A stretch of 64,000 nucleotides of DNA from Cellulomonas persica (GTDB lineage: Bacteria > Actinomycetota > Actinomycetes > Actinomycetales > Cellulomonadaceae): assembly GCF_007989825.1 (NCBI RefSeq), contig NZ_BJUA01000006.1:183254-247253 (forward strand). Direction: 5' to 3'. The notes beneath the pieces were generated by a model. It was not told the DNA's origin. It did no database searches and saw nothing but the letters and a program-made list of their open reading frames with translations. Of the stretch, positions 35,757 to 44,531 are shown piece after piece. The first letter of the stretch is position 1, and every line of letters begins with the position of its first letter. The position numbers were made by a program, and so were the translations under genes.

Positions 35757-36944
35757 TCAGGCCGCCGGGTCCAGCACGACCTTGATGCAGCCGTCCGCCT
35801 TCTCGTGGAACATCTCGTAGGCGCCGGGCGCGTCCTCGAGCGGCAGCCGGTGCGTGCGCAGCCCCAGCACGTCGAGCGGGTCGGTCGGGTCCGCGACCAG
35901 CGGCAGCAGGTCGTCGATCCACCGGCGCACGTTCGCCTGGCCGAACCGCAGAGTGAGCTGCCGGTCGAACACGTCCATGAGGTTGATCGGGTCGGCCGCG
36001 CCGCCGTAGACGCCGACGACGGAGACGGTGCCGCCCCGACGAGCGGCCGCGATCGCGGTCCGCAGACCCGCGAGGCGGTCGATGCCGACGGTCTCCATCG
36101 TCTTGCGGCCCACCGCGTCGGGCAGCACGGCGGTGACCTTGTGCGCGGCGTGCGCGAAGGGGGCACCGTGCGCCTCCATGCCGACGGCGTCGATCGTCGA
36201 GTCCGCTCCCCGACCGCCGGTCAGCTCACGGACCGCCTCGAGGGCGTCGCGGCCGGACTCGACCACGTCCACACCGTGCCGCGCCGCCATGGCGAGCCGC
36301 TCGGGCACCGAGTCGATCCCGATGACCCGCGACGCCCCGCGGTGCAGCGCGACGCGCGCTGCCATCTGCCCGATCGGCCCCAGCCCGACGACCACGACCG
36401 TCCCGCCGTCCGGCACCGACGCGTACTCGACCGCCTGCCACGCCGTCGGCAGCACGTCCGACAGGTACAGGTAGCGCTCGTCGGGTGAGCCGTCGTCGGG
36501 GACGACGACCGGGCCGTAGTGCGCCTGCGGCACGCGCAGGTACTGCGCCTGCCCGCCCGGCACCGACCCGTACAGCGCCGTGTAGCCGAACAGCGCCGCA
36601 CCGGAGCCCTGCTCGCGCACCTGCGTGGTCTCGCACTGCGACTGCAGCCCGAGCCGGCACATCGTGCAGGTCCCGCACGCGATGCCGAACGGGACGACGA
36701 CCCGGTCACCCACCCGCAGGTCACCCGCCTCCGGGCCGACCTCCTCGACGACGCCCATCGCCTCGTGACCGAGCACGTCACCGCGCGCCAGGTACGGCCC
36801 GAGGATCGAGTACAGGTGCAGGTCGGAGCCGCAGATCGCGGTCGACGTGACGCGGATGATCGCGTCCCGGCTCTCCTGGATGGTCGGGTCGGGGACGTCC
36901 TCGACGACGACCTTCTGAGTTCCTTGCCAGGTCAGTGCACGCAC
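35757..36944 (-). CDS. Zinc-dependent alcohol dehydrogenase
   Basis: 395 aa from the GTG at 36944, with GAGGAG 6 nt upstream. MDR-superfamily enzyme: catalytic zinc region ICGSDLHLY and GHEAMGVVEEV; four structural-zinc cysteines in CGTCTMCRLGLQSQC; Rossmann motif VVGLGPIGQMAARV with IGIDSVPERL. The longer middle segment (residues 125-165) resembles the glutathione-independent formaldehyde dehydrogenase-like subgroup. It oxidises an alcohol or aldehyde adduct with NAD(P). It is the only gene on its transcript; downstream lies the convergent HSL hydrolase. Confidence 0.93.
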   Translation of the reverse strand: MRALTWQGTQKVVVEDVPDPTIQESRDAIIRVTSTAICGSDLHLYSILGPYLARGDVLGHEAMGVVEEVGPEAGDLRVGDRVVVPFGIACGTCTMCRLGLQSQCETTQVREQGSGAALFGYTALYGSVPGGQAQYLRVPQAHYGPVVVPDDGSPDERYLYLSDVLPTAWQAVEYASVPDGGTVVVVGLGPIGQMAARVALHRGASRVIGIDSVPERLAMAARHGVDVVESGRDALEAVRELTGGRGADSTIDAVGMEAHGAPFAHAAHKVTAVLPDAVGRKTMETVGIDRLAGLRTAIAAARRGGTVSVVGVYGGAADPINLMDVFDRQLTLRFGQANVRRWIDDLLPLVADPTDPLDVLGLRTHRLPLEDAPGAYEMFHEKADGCIKVVLDPAA

Positions 36945-37039
36945 GGACAGCTCCTCGCGGCTCGGCAGTCGCGAGCACCTTGCCGACCCGTCGCTGCCGC
37001 TCCACCCTCGCATCGCCGCCCCAGGACTGCACCTGGGCC

Positions 37040-37112
37040 GCGGCCGGCCCTGCACGCCCTGCAAGCCCAGCTCGACACCTTCCGCGACCAGCACCTACTG
37101 GCGCAACAACGA
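37040..37112 (+). pseudogene. Possible scrap of an IS481/IS3-type transposase
   Basis: The forward frame here reads ALHALQAQLDTFRDQHLLA, which resembles the LQAQLDxFxxxYN segment near the C-terminus of the rve integrase core in IS481-type transposases. No upstream catalytic part is present and the frame soon ends. The neighbouring tandem palindromes and tRNA gene are a common integration context. The resemblance is short and from memory, so the call is tentative. Confidence 0.3.
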
Positions 37113-37145
37113 AGGGAGAGCCCGGCCGATGGCCGGGCTCTCCCT
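37113..37145 (-). terminator. Second hairpin downstream of tRNA-Ala
   Basis: A perfect 15-bp stem (37113-37127 with 37131-37145) with a 3-nt GAT loop, 8 nt beyond the hairpin at 37154. It is strong and GC-rich and could stop transcription from either side. Confidence 0.7.
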
Positions 37146-37153
37146 CTATGAAC

Positions 37154-37192
37154 GATGACGCGGGACATCTATGAACGATGTCCCGCGTCATC
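37154..37192 (-). terminator. First hairpin downstream of tRNA-Ala
   Basis: A perfect 16-bp stem (37154-37169 with 37177-37192) with a 7-nt loop TATGAAC. The 11-mer TATGAACGATG occurs twice, at 37147-37157 and 37170-37180. It starts 8 nt after the tRNA 3' end, as expected of a terminator, but the perfect palindrome plus direct repeat also resembles a mobile-element end. Confidence 0.65.
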
Positions 37193-37199
37193 ACAAACG

Positions 37200-37272
37200 T
37201 GGAGCTGAGGGGACTCGAACCCCTGACCCCCTGCATGCCATGCAGGTGCGCTACCAGCTGCGCCACAGCCCC
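37200..37272 (-). tRNA. tRNA-Ala (anticodon GGC)
   Basis: A complete 73-nt cloverleaf on the reverse strand. The acceptor stem GGGGCTG (37266-37272) pairs with GGAGCTG-side CAGCTCC (37201-37207), with one G-T-type mismatch; the D arm reads GCGCAGCTGGTAGCGC. The anticodon loop ATGGCAT gives GGC, and the T arm reads GGGGTTCGAGTCCCC. The discriminator is A and CCA is not encoded. It lies downstream of the nadD-rsfS gene group on the same strand. Confidence 0.97.
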
Positions 37273-37310
37273 TTGTGCAGTTTGCTTCTCCCCCGTGGGG
37301 GCGCTCGGAG

Positions 37311-37341
37311 AGTCTAGGACGAGGACGGCCCCGGACGCCAA
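37311..37341 (-). promoter_or_regulatory. Candidate promoter of tRNA-Ala
   Basis: On the reverse strand, TTGGCG (37336-37341) and TAGACT (37311-37316), spaced 19 nt. Transcription would start about 30 nt before the tRNA. Confidence 0.45.
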
Positions 37342-37401
37342 TCCGCCCCGAGCGACGCGCGTCACGTCCCGCACCTGCACACGGACGCGCACGCCGGACG
37401 G

Positions 37402-38097
37402 TCAGTCGGGGTCGCGCGTCGAGCCCGACTGCTCGTCCTCGGACCGGTCCGGTCCGGCGTTCCAGTCCGCCGAGGCGTCCGTGGGACCCAGGTTGTAGCC
37501 GACGAGCCGCCAGGCCGGCAGCACGTCGCCCGACGACGGCACGAGCTCGGCCCAGTGCGCGTTGTGCATCCCGGCGATCCCGCGCCACTGCGCGGGCATG
37601 CCCAGGAGCTCGGCGACGGCCGAGCTGATCGCCGCACCGTGCGAGACGACGACGAGGGTGTCGTCGCGGTTCATGGCGCCGGTGAGCTCGGCGATCGCCT
37701 CGGCGGTGCGCTGCGCGACCTGCAGGCGCGTCTCCGCGCCGACGCGCGTGGGCTCGCCGCCCGCACGCCACAGCGCGTAGTCCTGCGGCCACCGCTCCGC
37801 GATCTCCGCGCCGCTCAGCCCCTCCCACTCGCCGAAGCCGCGCTCGCGGACCCGGGGCTCGATCTCGACGGCGACGTCGGCCATGCGACCGAGCGCCTCG
37901 GCGGTCTGCCGGGCACGTCCGAGGTCGGAGCTGACGATCCGCGTCGGTGTGTGCCGCGCGAGCAGCGCCGCGGCGGCGGTGCGCGCCTGCCAGCGGCCGA
38001 CGTCGTCGAGCGGGATGTCGACCTGGCCCTGGAGCCGGGCGGAGGCGTTGTACTCGGTCCGTGCGTGCCGCCAGAGCAGCAGACGACCGCCGCTCAC
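37402..38097 (-). CDS. Histidine phosphatase (phosphoglycerate-mutase-like) family protein
   Basis: 231 aa from the GTG at 38097, which overlaps the rsfS stop (GTGA). The phosphoacceptor motif is LLLWRHARTEYN (RHxRT), followed by SDLGRARQTAEAL, the acid RERGFGEWEG, and the second His in VVVSHGAAI. The acidic C-terminal tail is variable. Enzymes at this position in actinobacterial nadD-rsfS clusters are often annotated as phosphoglycerate mutases, but most such proteins are broad phosphatases; the substrate is unknown. Confidence 0.92.
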   Translation of the reverse strand: MSGGRLLLWRHARTEYNASARLQGQVDIPLDDVGRWQARTAAAALLARHTPTRIVSSDLGRARQTAEALGRMADVAVEIEPRVRERGFGEWEGLSGAEIAERWPQDYALWRAGGEPTRVGAETRLQVAQRTAEAIAELTGAMNRDDTLVVVSHGAAISSAVAELLGMPAQWRGIAGMHNAHWAELVPSSGDVLPAWRLVGYNLGPTDASADWNAGPDRSEDEQSGSTRDPD

Positions 38098-38489
38098 TCG
38101 TCGTCCGCGCTGCCGCCGTCCTCGCCGCGCGCGTCGGCGGGGAGCTCGATGAGGGGGCAGTCCTTCCACAGCCGTTCGAGCGCGTAGTACACGCGGTCCT
38201 CGGCGTGCTGCACGTGCACGACGACGTCGCCGAAGTCGATGAGGACCCAGCGCCCCTGAGCCTTGCCCTCGCGGCGCACGGGCTTGGAGCCGAGCTTGTG
38301 CAGCGCCTCCTCGACGGCGTCGACGATCGCACCGACCTGGCGCTCGTTCGTCCCGGACGCGATGAGGAACACGTCCGTCAGGACGAGCTGCTCGCTCACG
38401 TCCAGCGCGATGATCTCCTGCGCCTTGAGGTCGGAGGCTGCGCGAGCAGCCGCGATGGCGAGCTCGACGGCACGGTCGGTGGCGGTCAC
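38094..38489 (-). CDS. rsfS: Ribosome silencing factor RsfS
   Basis: 131 aa. RsfS binds L14 of the large subunit and blocks subunit joining in starvation. Family motifs are present: DLKAQEIIALDVSEQLVLTDVF, IASGTNERQVGAIVDAVEE, WVLIDFGDVVVHV and the FYxLERLW-type end (YYALERLWKDCP). The C-terminal 15 residues are acidic. GTG start at 38489. It lies in the conserved order nadD-(membrane protein)-rsfS-phosphatase. Confidence 0.97.
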   Translation of the reverse strand: MTATDRAVELAIAAARAASDLKAQEIIALDVSEQLVLTDVFLIASGTNERQVGAIVDAVEEALHKLGSKPVRREGKAQGRWVLIDFGDVVVHVQHAEDRVYYALERLWKDCPLIELPADARGEDGGSADDE

Positions 38490-38514
38490 GGATCTCCTTG
38501 GTTCGGGGGCGGGC

Positions 38515-39990
38515 TCAGGCGCTCGGCCCAGCCCTCAGGGTGGTCGTCACGACGCTGAGTGCGCTCGAGGCGGCGCTCGCCCCGTCGTTCGCCCTCGTGT
38601 AGAGCAGCACGAGCAGGAAGCCCAGCACGAACGCGACGATCGCGAGCACGATCAGGTGCAGCCACGTGTACGGGTGACGCGGGCGGGCCTCGGCGTCGTC
38701 GTCGTGCTCGTCGTCCTCCGGGTGCTCCGCGCCGGGGACCGGCGCGAACGGACGCTCCGGCTCCGACGACGCGGCCGCGGGGGTCGCGCCCCAGGTGGGC
38801 GCCGCGGGCTGCGCGGGAGCGGCGGGCTCGGGTGCCGCGGGCGCCGCAGGGGTGGGGGTCCACCCGGCGGCGGCACCGGGAGCCCACGTGCCGGCGGACG
38901 GGGCCGGGGCCGCCGACGGCGTCGGCGCGAACGCGGCGGGTGCCGCGCCGGCGGCCGGGGCCTGCGTCGTCGTAGGCGCCGCCGACGGGTCAGGGCGCCA
39001 CGCGCCCGACGACCACGACGGGGCGGTGGGCGCGGCGGCGTCGGCCGGGGCCGATCCCGCGGCGGGTGCCGCGGCGCCCGGGGCGGCAGACGGACGCGAC
39101 GACGCCGTGCGCGCCGGGACACCCTGCTGCGGTACCTGCGCGGGGTCCACGGACGGATGCGCCTGACCGCCGAGGGGCCGACCGGGGACCGCCGTCACCG
39201 GTGCGCCGGGCCACGCGGACGTGCGCGCGGCAGGCACCACGGGCGCGGCGGCGGGCGCCGTCGGGGCGGGCGTGGGTGTCGCGCCCCATGCGGGGGCGGC
39301 GGTCTGCCGAGGGGCGGGGGCCGGCGCGGCGACCGAGCGCGAGCTCGTCGGGTCGAGCATCGTGTCGCGGGCCGAGCGACGCTGACGCTCGGCGGGCTGC
39401 TGCGCCGACGACGCCGCAGGACCGGCACCCGGGGCACCCGGGGCGGGCGGCTGCGAGGTGCCGGGCTGCGCAGGTCCGGACTGCGTCGCACCGGGCTGCA
39501 CAGCACCGGGCTGCGTGGGCGCCCAGGCGGGCGCGGCAGCCGGACGACCAGCGACGGGACGCGGCGCCTGGCCGGCGGCGGGACGCGGCGCGGACGGTCC
39601 GCCCTGCCCGGACCAGCCGGTCGGGCTGGGCGCGGCCGTCGGCGAGACACGCTGCGGGGCAGGGGCCTGGGAAGCTGGCTGCGAGGTCGCCCGGCCAGGA
39701 GCCGTCGACTGCGGCGACGCCGGCTGCGGGGATGCAGGCTGCCGGACGGGCTGTGCCGCCGGCGGCGAGGTGTACGTGCGCGGGGTCGGCGCCGCCTGGG
39801 GCGACGGGCTGGGTGCGGCGTCGCTCTGCACGCGCCGCGCCCGCCGCGAACCCGGTGCGGGCGCGTCGGTGTGGGGGGTCGCCGCGGTGGCACCGGCGGT
39901 GCGCTCCGGGCTGACCGGGTGGCTACCGGTCCCGCCTTCGTCGCCGCGGTGCAGGTCACGGCGCCGCGGCCGTGCTCCCGGTTCCGTCAT
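38515..39990 (-). CDS. Pro/Ala-rich membrane protein of unknown function
   Basis: 491 aa from the ATG at 39990, which overlaps the nadD stop (ATGA). Residues 1-430 are low-complexity Ala/Pro/Gln/Ser/Thr sequence, almost certainly disordered and cytoplasmic, with an acidic patch ([14 protein letters not shown]) near 430-445. A single helix ([21 protein letters not shown]) at about 455-475 is followed by a short external tail. It matches the size and place of the unnamed membrane protein found between nadD and rsfS in related actinobacteria (from general knowledge). Its function is unknown. Confidence 0.8.
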   Translation of the reverse strand: MTEPGARPRRRDLHRGDEGGTGSHPVSPERTAGATAATPHTDAPAPGSRRARRVQSDAAPSPSPQAAPTPRTYTSPPAAQPVRQPASPQPASPQSTAPGRATSQPASQAPAPQRVSPTAAPSPTGWSGQGGPSAPRPAAGQAPRPVAGRPAAAPAWAPTQPGAVQPGATQSGPAQPGTSQPPAPGAPGAGPAASSAQQPAERQRRSARDTMLDPTSSRSVAAPAPAPRQTAAPAWGATPTPAPTAPAAAPVVPAARTSAWPGAPVTAVPGRPLGGQAHPSVDPAQVPQQGVPARTASSRPSAAPGAAAPAAGSAPADAAAPTAPSWSSGAWRPDPSAAPTTTQAPAAGAAPAAFAPTPSAAPAPSAGTWAPGAAAGWTPTPAAPAAPEPAAPAQPAAPTWGATPAAASSEPERPFAPVPGAEHPEDDEHDDDAEARPRHPYTWLHLIVLAIVAFVLGFLLVLLYTRANDGASAASSALSVVTTTLRAGPSA

Positions 39991-40574
39991 GACAAACCTC
40001 GATACAGCTGGTGCTTCGCGATGTACTGGACGACCCCGTCAGGGACGAGGTACCAGACCGGCTGGCCGGCCCGAGCCCGGGCCCGCACGTCGGTCGAGGA
40101 GATCGCCAGTGCCGGGATCTCGACGACGTGCACACGGTCCTCGGGTAGACCCGCGACCGAGAGCGCATGGCCCGGGCGGGTGACCGCGACGAACTGCGCC
40201 ATCGAGAACAGCTCCTGGGCATCCTTCCACGTGAGGATCTGCGCGATCGCGTCAGCCCCCGTGATGAAGAAGATCTCGGCACCCGGACGCTGCGCCTTGA
40301 GGTCCCGGAGCGTGTCCACGGTGAACGTCACACCGCCACGGTCGATGTCCACGCGGCTCACGGTGAAGCGCGGGTTCGACGCCGTCGCGACGACGGTCAT
40401 CAGGTACCGGTGCTCGGCCGGCGTGACGTCCTGGTGCTGCTTGAACGACGGCACGCCCGTCGGGACGAAGACGACCTCGTCGAGCCCGAACCGCGCCGCG
40501 ACCTCGCTCGCCGCGACCAGGTGACCGTGGTGGACGGGATCGAACGTCCCACCCATCACGCCCAGTCGCGCCAC
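39987..40574 (-). CDS. nadD: Nicotinate-nucleotide adenylyltransferase
   Basis: 195 aa from the GTG at 40574 (an in-frame GTG at 40589 is also possible). It joins nicotinate mononucleotide to AMP from ATP in NAD synthesis. Nucleotidyltransferase motifs are complete: [12 protein letters not shown] (the HxGH signature) near the N-terminus, [27 protein letters not shown], and ISSTDVRAR (SxTxxR) near the end. It precedes the membrane protein and rsfS in one transcript. Confidence 0.97.
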   Translation of the reverse strand: MARLGVMGGTFDPVHHGHLVAASEVAARFGLDEVVFVPTGVPSFKQHQDVTPAEHRYLMTVVATASNPRFTVSRVDIDRGGVTFTVDTLRDLKAQRPGAEIFFITGADAIAQILTWKDAQELFSMAQFVAVTRPGHALSVAGLPEDRVHVVEIPALAISSTDVRARARAGQPVWYLVPDGVVQYIAKHQLYRGLS

Positions 40575-40594
40575 CGGTCGACCGAGCACGCCGA

Positions 40595-40750
40595 TCAGTG
40601 GCGCGTGCCGACGAGACGGAAGGCGTACGTGAACAGCAGCATGGCGACGAGACCGGCGAACGCGCCGATGCCGAACACGACGGGCGGGAACGGCAGCTCG
40701 TTCGCCTTCTCGGCGGCTTCCTCGGCGGCGACGATCAAGGCGGCGTGCAC
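40595..40750 (-). CDS. Small membrane protein, 51 aa, upstream of nadD
   Basis: A short reverse-strand gene: GTG at 40750 with GGAGG 6 nt upstream, TGA at 40595-40597. The product begins with an acidic Ala/Glu helix ([18 protein letters not shown]), then [19 protein letters not shown] and [11 protein letters not shown], giving one membrane span and a basic C-terminus. The clear ribosome-binding site, good membrane topology and place 20 nt before nadD support it as real. The function is unknown; small proteins of this type are seen beside nadD in related genera (from general knowledge). Confidence 0.85.
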   Translation of the reverse strand: MHAALIVAAEEAAEKANELPFPPVVFGIGAFAGLVAMLLFTYAFRLVGTRH

Positions 40751-40956
40751 GGCGGTCCTCCGGGTGCTCGAGTAAGTGCTGGCTCAGATGCGGGCGACTC
40801 GCGGTACGTGAGTCGAGCGGTATCGATTGTCGCACGCCGGACCACGCCCGGGGGGCCCGGTGCGCACGCGTGTGCAGGTCCACGTCCTCTGTGACGATGC
40901 CCACGCGGTGCGCGCACTCGTCCTTCTTGCACACGGCTCCACCCGTGAGCGGCAGG

Positions 40957-41523
40957 TCAGCGTGGCGCGTCTCCCGGTACGGGCGTGACGTCCAGCCCGA
41001 ACGCCAGCAGCGTGCCGCCGGGTACCACGCGGTCCTCGCGCTCGGGCATGCGCGCGAAGCCCAGCCGCTCGTACAGCCGGTGCGCGCCGACCATGAGCGG
41101 GCCGGAGTTCATCACGACACGCGTGTACCCGCGCCGACGAGCGAGCTCGACCACGTGCCGGGTCAGCAGCGCCCCCACTCCCCTGCCGCGGGCCGCCGGG
41201 TGGACGCCGAGCAGCCGGAAGTCGAGCTCGCCGGGGCGCGCGAGCGGCGAGAGCCGCCCGCCCGGGCGGGGCGTCGTGACGGTCCCGACGAGCGCGCCGC
41301 CGGCGACGTCCTGCGCGACCCACACGTCGTGCTCGGCGGCACGCTCGGCGACCTGCGAGAGCGACGCGAGGTACTCGTCGTGCAGGTCGTAGTCGTGCGT
41401 GTAGGCGGCGACGGTGAGGCGTGCCACGTCGTCGTGCTCGACGGGCTCGGCGAGCCGCACGACGAACGCGCCCGCCGGCGGCGCGGCCGGGAGGTGGGTC
41501 GCGCAGGTCGTCGCCGTGCTCAT
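40957..41523 (-). CDS. GNAT-family N-acetyltransferase
   Basis: 188 aa from the ATG at 41523, overlapping the rhodanese stop (ATGA). The acetyl-CoA motif is visible as [21 protein letters not shown], followed by [27 protein letters not shown], which is typical motif B. It transfers an acetyl group from acetyl-CoA to an unknown amine. Coupling to a rhodanese and its place in the sulfur-type block suggest a role in metabolism or detoxification of a sulfur compound (inference). Confidence 0.92.
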   Translation of the reverse strand: MSTATTCATHLPAAPPAGAFVVRLAEPVEHDDVARLTVAAYTHDYDLHDEYLASLSQVAERAAEHDVWVAQDVAGGALVGTVTTPRPGGRLSPLARPGELDFRLLGVHPAARGRGVGALLTRHVVELARRRGYTRVVMNSGPLMVGAHRLYERLGFARMPEREDRVVPGGTLLAFGLDVTPVPGDAPR

Positions 41524-41981
41524 GCCGACGCCTCGTCGGACCGCTCGATCGGCAGGCCCGCCTCCGCCCACCCCGGCGCGCCGCCCTCGACGTGGACGAC
41601 GTCCGTGAAGCCCTGCGCGCGCAGCGCCGCCGCGACGGGACCGGACCCGCGCACCGAGCCGCACACGACGACGACCGGCGTGTCGAGCGAGAGGACGGGC
41701 GCGAGCCGGGCGGCGCCGGCCAGGTCGAACGTCTCGGCGACCGAGGAGCGGTCGACGACGTGCGCGCCGGGGATCGACCCGGTCGTCGCGCGACCCGCGT
41801 CCGAGCGGACGTCGACGAGCACGGCACCCGCCTGGACCCGACGTGCGGCGGCGTCGGGCGCGACGAGGGGCGCGAGTGCTCCTGCCTCCTCGAGGGACAG
41901 GTCGACGGCCGGCGCGGTCGAGGGCGCTGCGGGCTGGATGTCGGGTGCGGGCGTGCCTGCGGTGGACGAGGCCGTGCTCAT
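41520..41981 (-). CDS. Rhodanese-like sulfurtransferase
   Basis: 153 aa. A 30-residue Ala/Pro/Thr N-terminal tail precedes a single rhodanese domain: AGAVLVDVRSDAGR (CDC25-like DVR), GSIPGAHVVD, and the active-site loop VVVCGSVRGSG with the catalytic Cys, ending in VEGGAPGWAEAGLP. It moves sulfane sulfur to an acceptor. It is translationally coupled to the GNAT gene and lies downstream of the nitroreductase gene. Confidence 0.93.
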   Translation of the reverse strand: MSTASSTAGTPAPDIQPAAPSTAPAVDLSLEEAGALAPLVAPDAAARRVQAGAVLVDVRSDAGRATTGSIPGAHVVDRSSVAETFDLAGAARLAPVLSLDTPVVVVCGSVRGSGPVAAALRAQGFTDVVHVEGGAPGWAEAGLPIERSDEASA

Positions 41982-42096
41982 GAGGACTCCTGGGTCGAGG
42001 TGGACACCGTCCCGGACGGGACGAGCGCTGGTGCAGGCGGTGCTGGGGGGTCGGGTGGCGGCGCGGCGCGGCGCGGGTGCGGGGCGCGGTCAGGGG

Positions 42097-43038
42097 TCAC
42101 CGCAGGCCGAGACCCGCGGCACCGAGCGCGTCGGTGAGCCGCTCACGACCGTTGAGCGCGCGCGGGTGCGCCAGCCGGGCCAGCAGACGCTGGGTCCACG
42201 AGTGCTGCAGACCCTGCGCCGCGTAGTACGCCCCGATGCGGTGCTCGTACGCGCTCACGGCGTCGAGCTGGCGCGTCGCGTCGTACGTCTCGTGGTGCAG
42301 CACCGCGTCCTGCGCGAGCCGGGGCTTGACGGTCGCACGCTCGTCGGGGTCCGGGTGCCCGACGACGAGGCCGAACGCGGCGAACACGTGGTCGGGCAGC
42401 CCGAGCACCTCGGCCACCGCGGCCGGGTCGTTGCGCAGCGCGCCGATGTACACCGTGCCGAGCCCGAGGGACTCCGCGGCGAGTGTCGCGTTCTGCGCCG
42501 CCAGCGCGGCGTCGACGAAGCCGACGACGGTCGTCTCGAGGTAGTCGCTCGCCGCGGTGGGCGCCTCGTGCCGGTCCGCGACCGCGTGGGCACGCGCGAG
42601 GTCGACGAGCCAGACGAGCAGGAGCGGTGCCTGCACGATGTGCGCCTGGTCCCCCGCGAGGTGCGCGAGCCACGTGCGGCGCTGCGGGTCGCGGACCGCG
42701 ACCACGCTCCACAGCTGCAGGTTCGAGCTGGTCGCGGCGGACTGCGCGGCGGCGACGAGGGTCGCGAGCGTCTCGTCGGACACGTCGTCCGGGAGGTACT
42801 GCCGCACGGAGCGGTGCGCGAGCTGCAGCCGCACGACCGCGCCGGCGGGGTCGTCAGCGCCCCCGGACGGACCGGCGCCGGGACCCGCAGCGGCCGCGGT
42901 GGGCTCGAGGCCGCCGTAGCGGGCGCGCCACAGCTCGGCCAGCGCGCGGCGTTGCGGCGACGCGTCCGAGGAGGAGTCGGGCCCAGCGGTGTCGAGGTCG
43001 GCGGGATCGACCTCGGCGGTGAGATCCACGAGAGACAT
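42097..43038 (-). CDS. NfsA-like nitroreductase / flavin reductase
   Basis: 313 aa from the ATG at 43038. FMN-dependent nitroreductase fold: LAHRSVRQYLPDDVSDETL (FMN phosphate contact), AAAQSAATSSNLQLWSVVAV, LGLGTVYIGALRNDP and GHPDPDERATVKPRL, typical of NfsA-type NADPH enzymes. In sulfur gene clusters such proteins may supply reduced FMN to LLM monooxygenases (inference). It is divergent from the truncated monooxygenase gene at 43300; the 261-bp gap should hold both promoters. Confidence 0.92.
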   Translation of the reverse strand: MSLVDLTAEVDPADLDTAGPDSSSDASPQRRALAELWRARYGGLEPTAAAAGPGAGPSGGADDPAGAVVRLQLAHRSVRQYLPDDVSDETLATLVAAAQSAATSSNLQLWSVVAVRDPQRRTWLAHLAGDQAHIVQAPLLLVWLVDLARAHAVADRHEAPTAASDYLETTVVGFVDAALAAQNATLAAESLGLGTVYIGALRNDPAAVAEVLGLPDHVFAAFGLVVGHPDPDERATVKPRLAQDAVLHHETYDATRQLDAVSAYEHRIGAYYAAQGLQHSWTQRLLARLAHPRALNGRERLTDALGAAGLGLR

Positions 43039-43299
43039 GCGGGTGCTCCTTCGTGCGACACGGTTGCCCGCGGACGGGCCTGGTCGTGCCCGGGAGCACC
43101 CCGCGGTCGTCGGGGTTGCTGCCCCGCCTGCCGGGCCAGACGGCGGGGCTCGTGACCTTGGGGCGTGAGGCCCGGCGGTCAGCGCCGTCGAGTCAACGGT
43201 CGGACGAAGGCGTCTCACATGACGGAAAGTTCGCTGCGGGGGGCGCCTGCACGAGGCGTCGGCCGCACACTCCCCGGCACGACGACGAGGGGGGCGGGC

Positions 43300-43938
43300 A
43301 TGAGCCGTTGGCTGAGGCTGGGGGTCTACCACACGGTGACCGGGCAGCACGCGGGGGCGTGGCGCGTGAGCACGCAGGCGACCGATCCCGAGTCGCTCGA
43401 GCAGCACGTCGCCGCCGCGCGCACGGCGCAGGACGCGGGGTTCGACTTCCTGCTCGTGACGGACGTGCTCGGTGAGCAGGGTGACCCGCACGGGCCCGAA
43501 CCCGTGCGCGCCGGGTTCCAGCCGCGGCTCGAGCCGGGCGTGCTGCTCTCGGCGCTCGCCGCCGCGACGCGGGACATCGGGCTCGTCGGCAGCTTCTCGA
43601 CCACGTTCGAGGACCCGTACCCGCTGGCCCGGCGCCTCGCGAGCCTCGACCACGTGTCCGGCGGCCGGGCGGGGTGGAACGTCGTCACGTCGTTCCAGGC
43701 CCTCGCCGCCGCGGCGTCGGGCGGCGAGCGGCTGCCCGCGCACGCCGACCGGTACGCCCGCGCACGCGAGGTGCTGGCCGCGGCGTACGAGCTGTGGGAC
43801 GCGTGGGCTCCCGACGCCGTGGTGCGGGACCGCCGCTCCGGTCGCTACGTCGAGCCCGCACGCGTGCGCCGCGTCGAGCACGTCACGGGCGCGCACGACG
43901 TCCGGGCCGTCCTGCCCTCGTCGCGCTCGCCGCAGGGC
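43300..43938 (+). pseudogene. LLM-class flavin monooxygenase (NtaA/SnaA/DszA type), C-terminal half missing
   Basis: 213 residues from the ATG at 43300 match the N-terminal half of bacterial luciferase-like FMNH2-dependent monooxygenases: AAARTAQDAGFDFLLVTDV, TRDIGLVGSFSTTFEDPYPLARRLASL, DHVSGGRAGWNVVTS, and AYELWDAWAPDAVVRDR-type sequence. The family is about 430-450 aa. Similarity stops at RSPQG (43922-43938), where homologues continue into the second half of the barrel. Beyond that point the DNA is the antisense of an ABC permease fragment, and the frame stays open only by chance to 44238. The gene is a deletion remnant. Confidence 0.85.
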
Positions 43939-44187
43939 GAGCTGCGCGGTGAGGCGCGCGGCCTCCTCGGGCGGCGCGTCGGGAGAGACGAGCAGCAGTG
44001 CGGGGTTGCCCGTCGAGTACACCGCGAAGAACACGAGCGTGACGGCCCCCCACACGGCGAGCAGCCCCGTGAGCAGTCGCCCGCCCAGGTAGCGCCAGCC
44101 GACCGGTGGTCGCAGGCGTCGGGCGAGGAGGACGGCGCGCTGACCGGCACCCGCGGTCGCGGGGGCTCGAGCGGCGATGACGGACAT
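43933..44187 (-). pseudogene. DppB-like ABC permease, N-terminal fragment
   Basis: From the ATG at 44187 (GGGAG upstream) about 85 residues match the start of a peptide/nickel-type ABC permease: YLGGRLLTGLLAVWGAVTLVF (first helix) and PDAPPEEAARLTAQLAL (the loop before the GLDRP-type motif). Similarity then stops near 43935, where the sequence becomes the antisense of the monooxygenase gene. The reverse frame stays open through to the nitroreductase stop at 42097, but that part is antisense to the monooxygenase and then in frame with the nitroreductase. The rest of the transporter is absent from the window. Confidence 0.8.
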
Positions 44188-44531
44188 GGGTACTCCCGGA
44201 AGGGACGAGGTGTGGGGTGGTGCGGGAACGTTCCGTGAGCACGCGCGGAGGCACGCAGCAGGACATCGGCCACGACGAGGACGTCACGCGAACGATCCGC
44301 CGGCCGACGGGTGCCGACCTGCGAACCGAGCGGGCCGGCTCACGGACGCGCTCGACGAGCGGGTGCCCACGCGGCGGCGTGCGCACCCGGACGCGCCGGT
44401 CCGACGGGACGCCGGTTCAGCCGAGGCGTGGGCGTGACGGCCGGGCGACGCGAGTGCCGGTCAGGCGCTGAACGGACCGGTGCCGGCTGCGCGCGCGGGC
44501 GCTGAGGGTGACGGAGCCGCGGTCGCCGGGG
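44188..44531 (-). other. Leader region between the cysteine-rich ORF and the permease fragment
   Basis: 344 bp without a supported gene. It contains a small hairpin CCGGTC/GACCGG (44457-44462 with 44475-44480) about 50 nt after the cysteine-rich ORF, and other GC-rich self-complementary stretches. It could be an attenuator leader, or the remains of a deleted gene. Confidence 0.35.

Noticed and set aside
37147..37192. Repeated TATGAACGATG with palindrome as a mini CRISPR array
   Set aside because: Only two copies, no spacer-length periodicity and no cas genes; a hairpin or mobile-element end explains it better.
42097..44187. Single reverse frame joining the permease fragment to the nitroreductase as one 696-aa protein
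   Set aside because: The middle part (43039-43932) is antisense to a recognisable monooxygenase and does not look like protein; the nitroreductase has its own ATG at 43038. The fusion is by chance of high GC.
43165..44238. Full-length 357-aa reading of the monooxygenase frame
   Set aside because: After 43938 the frame is the complement of the ABC permease gene, so the C-terminal 100 residues are not monooxygenase sequence.
44230..44310. Second Cys-Cys-containing reverse frame (MSCCVPPRVLTERSR) just before the permease ATG
   Set aside because: No Shine-Dalgarno, no stop before the permease start, and only one Cys pair; not supported as a leader peptide.
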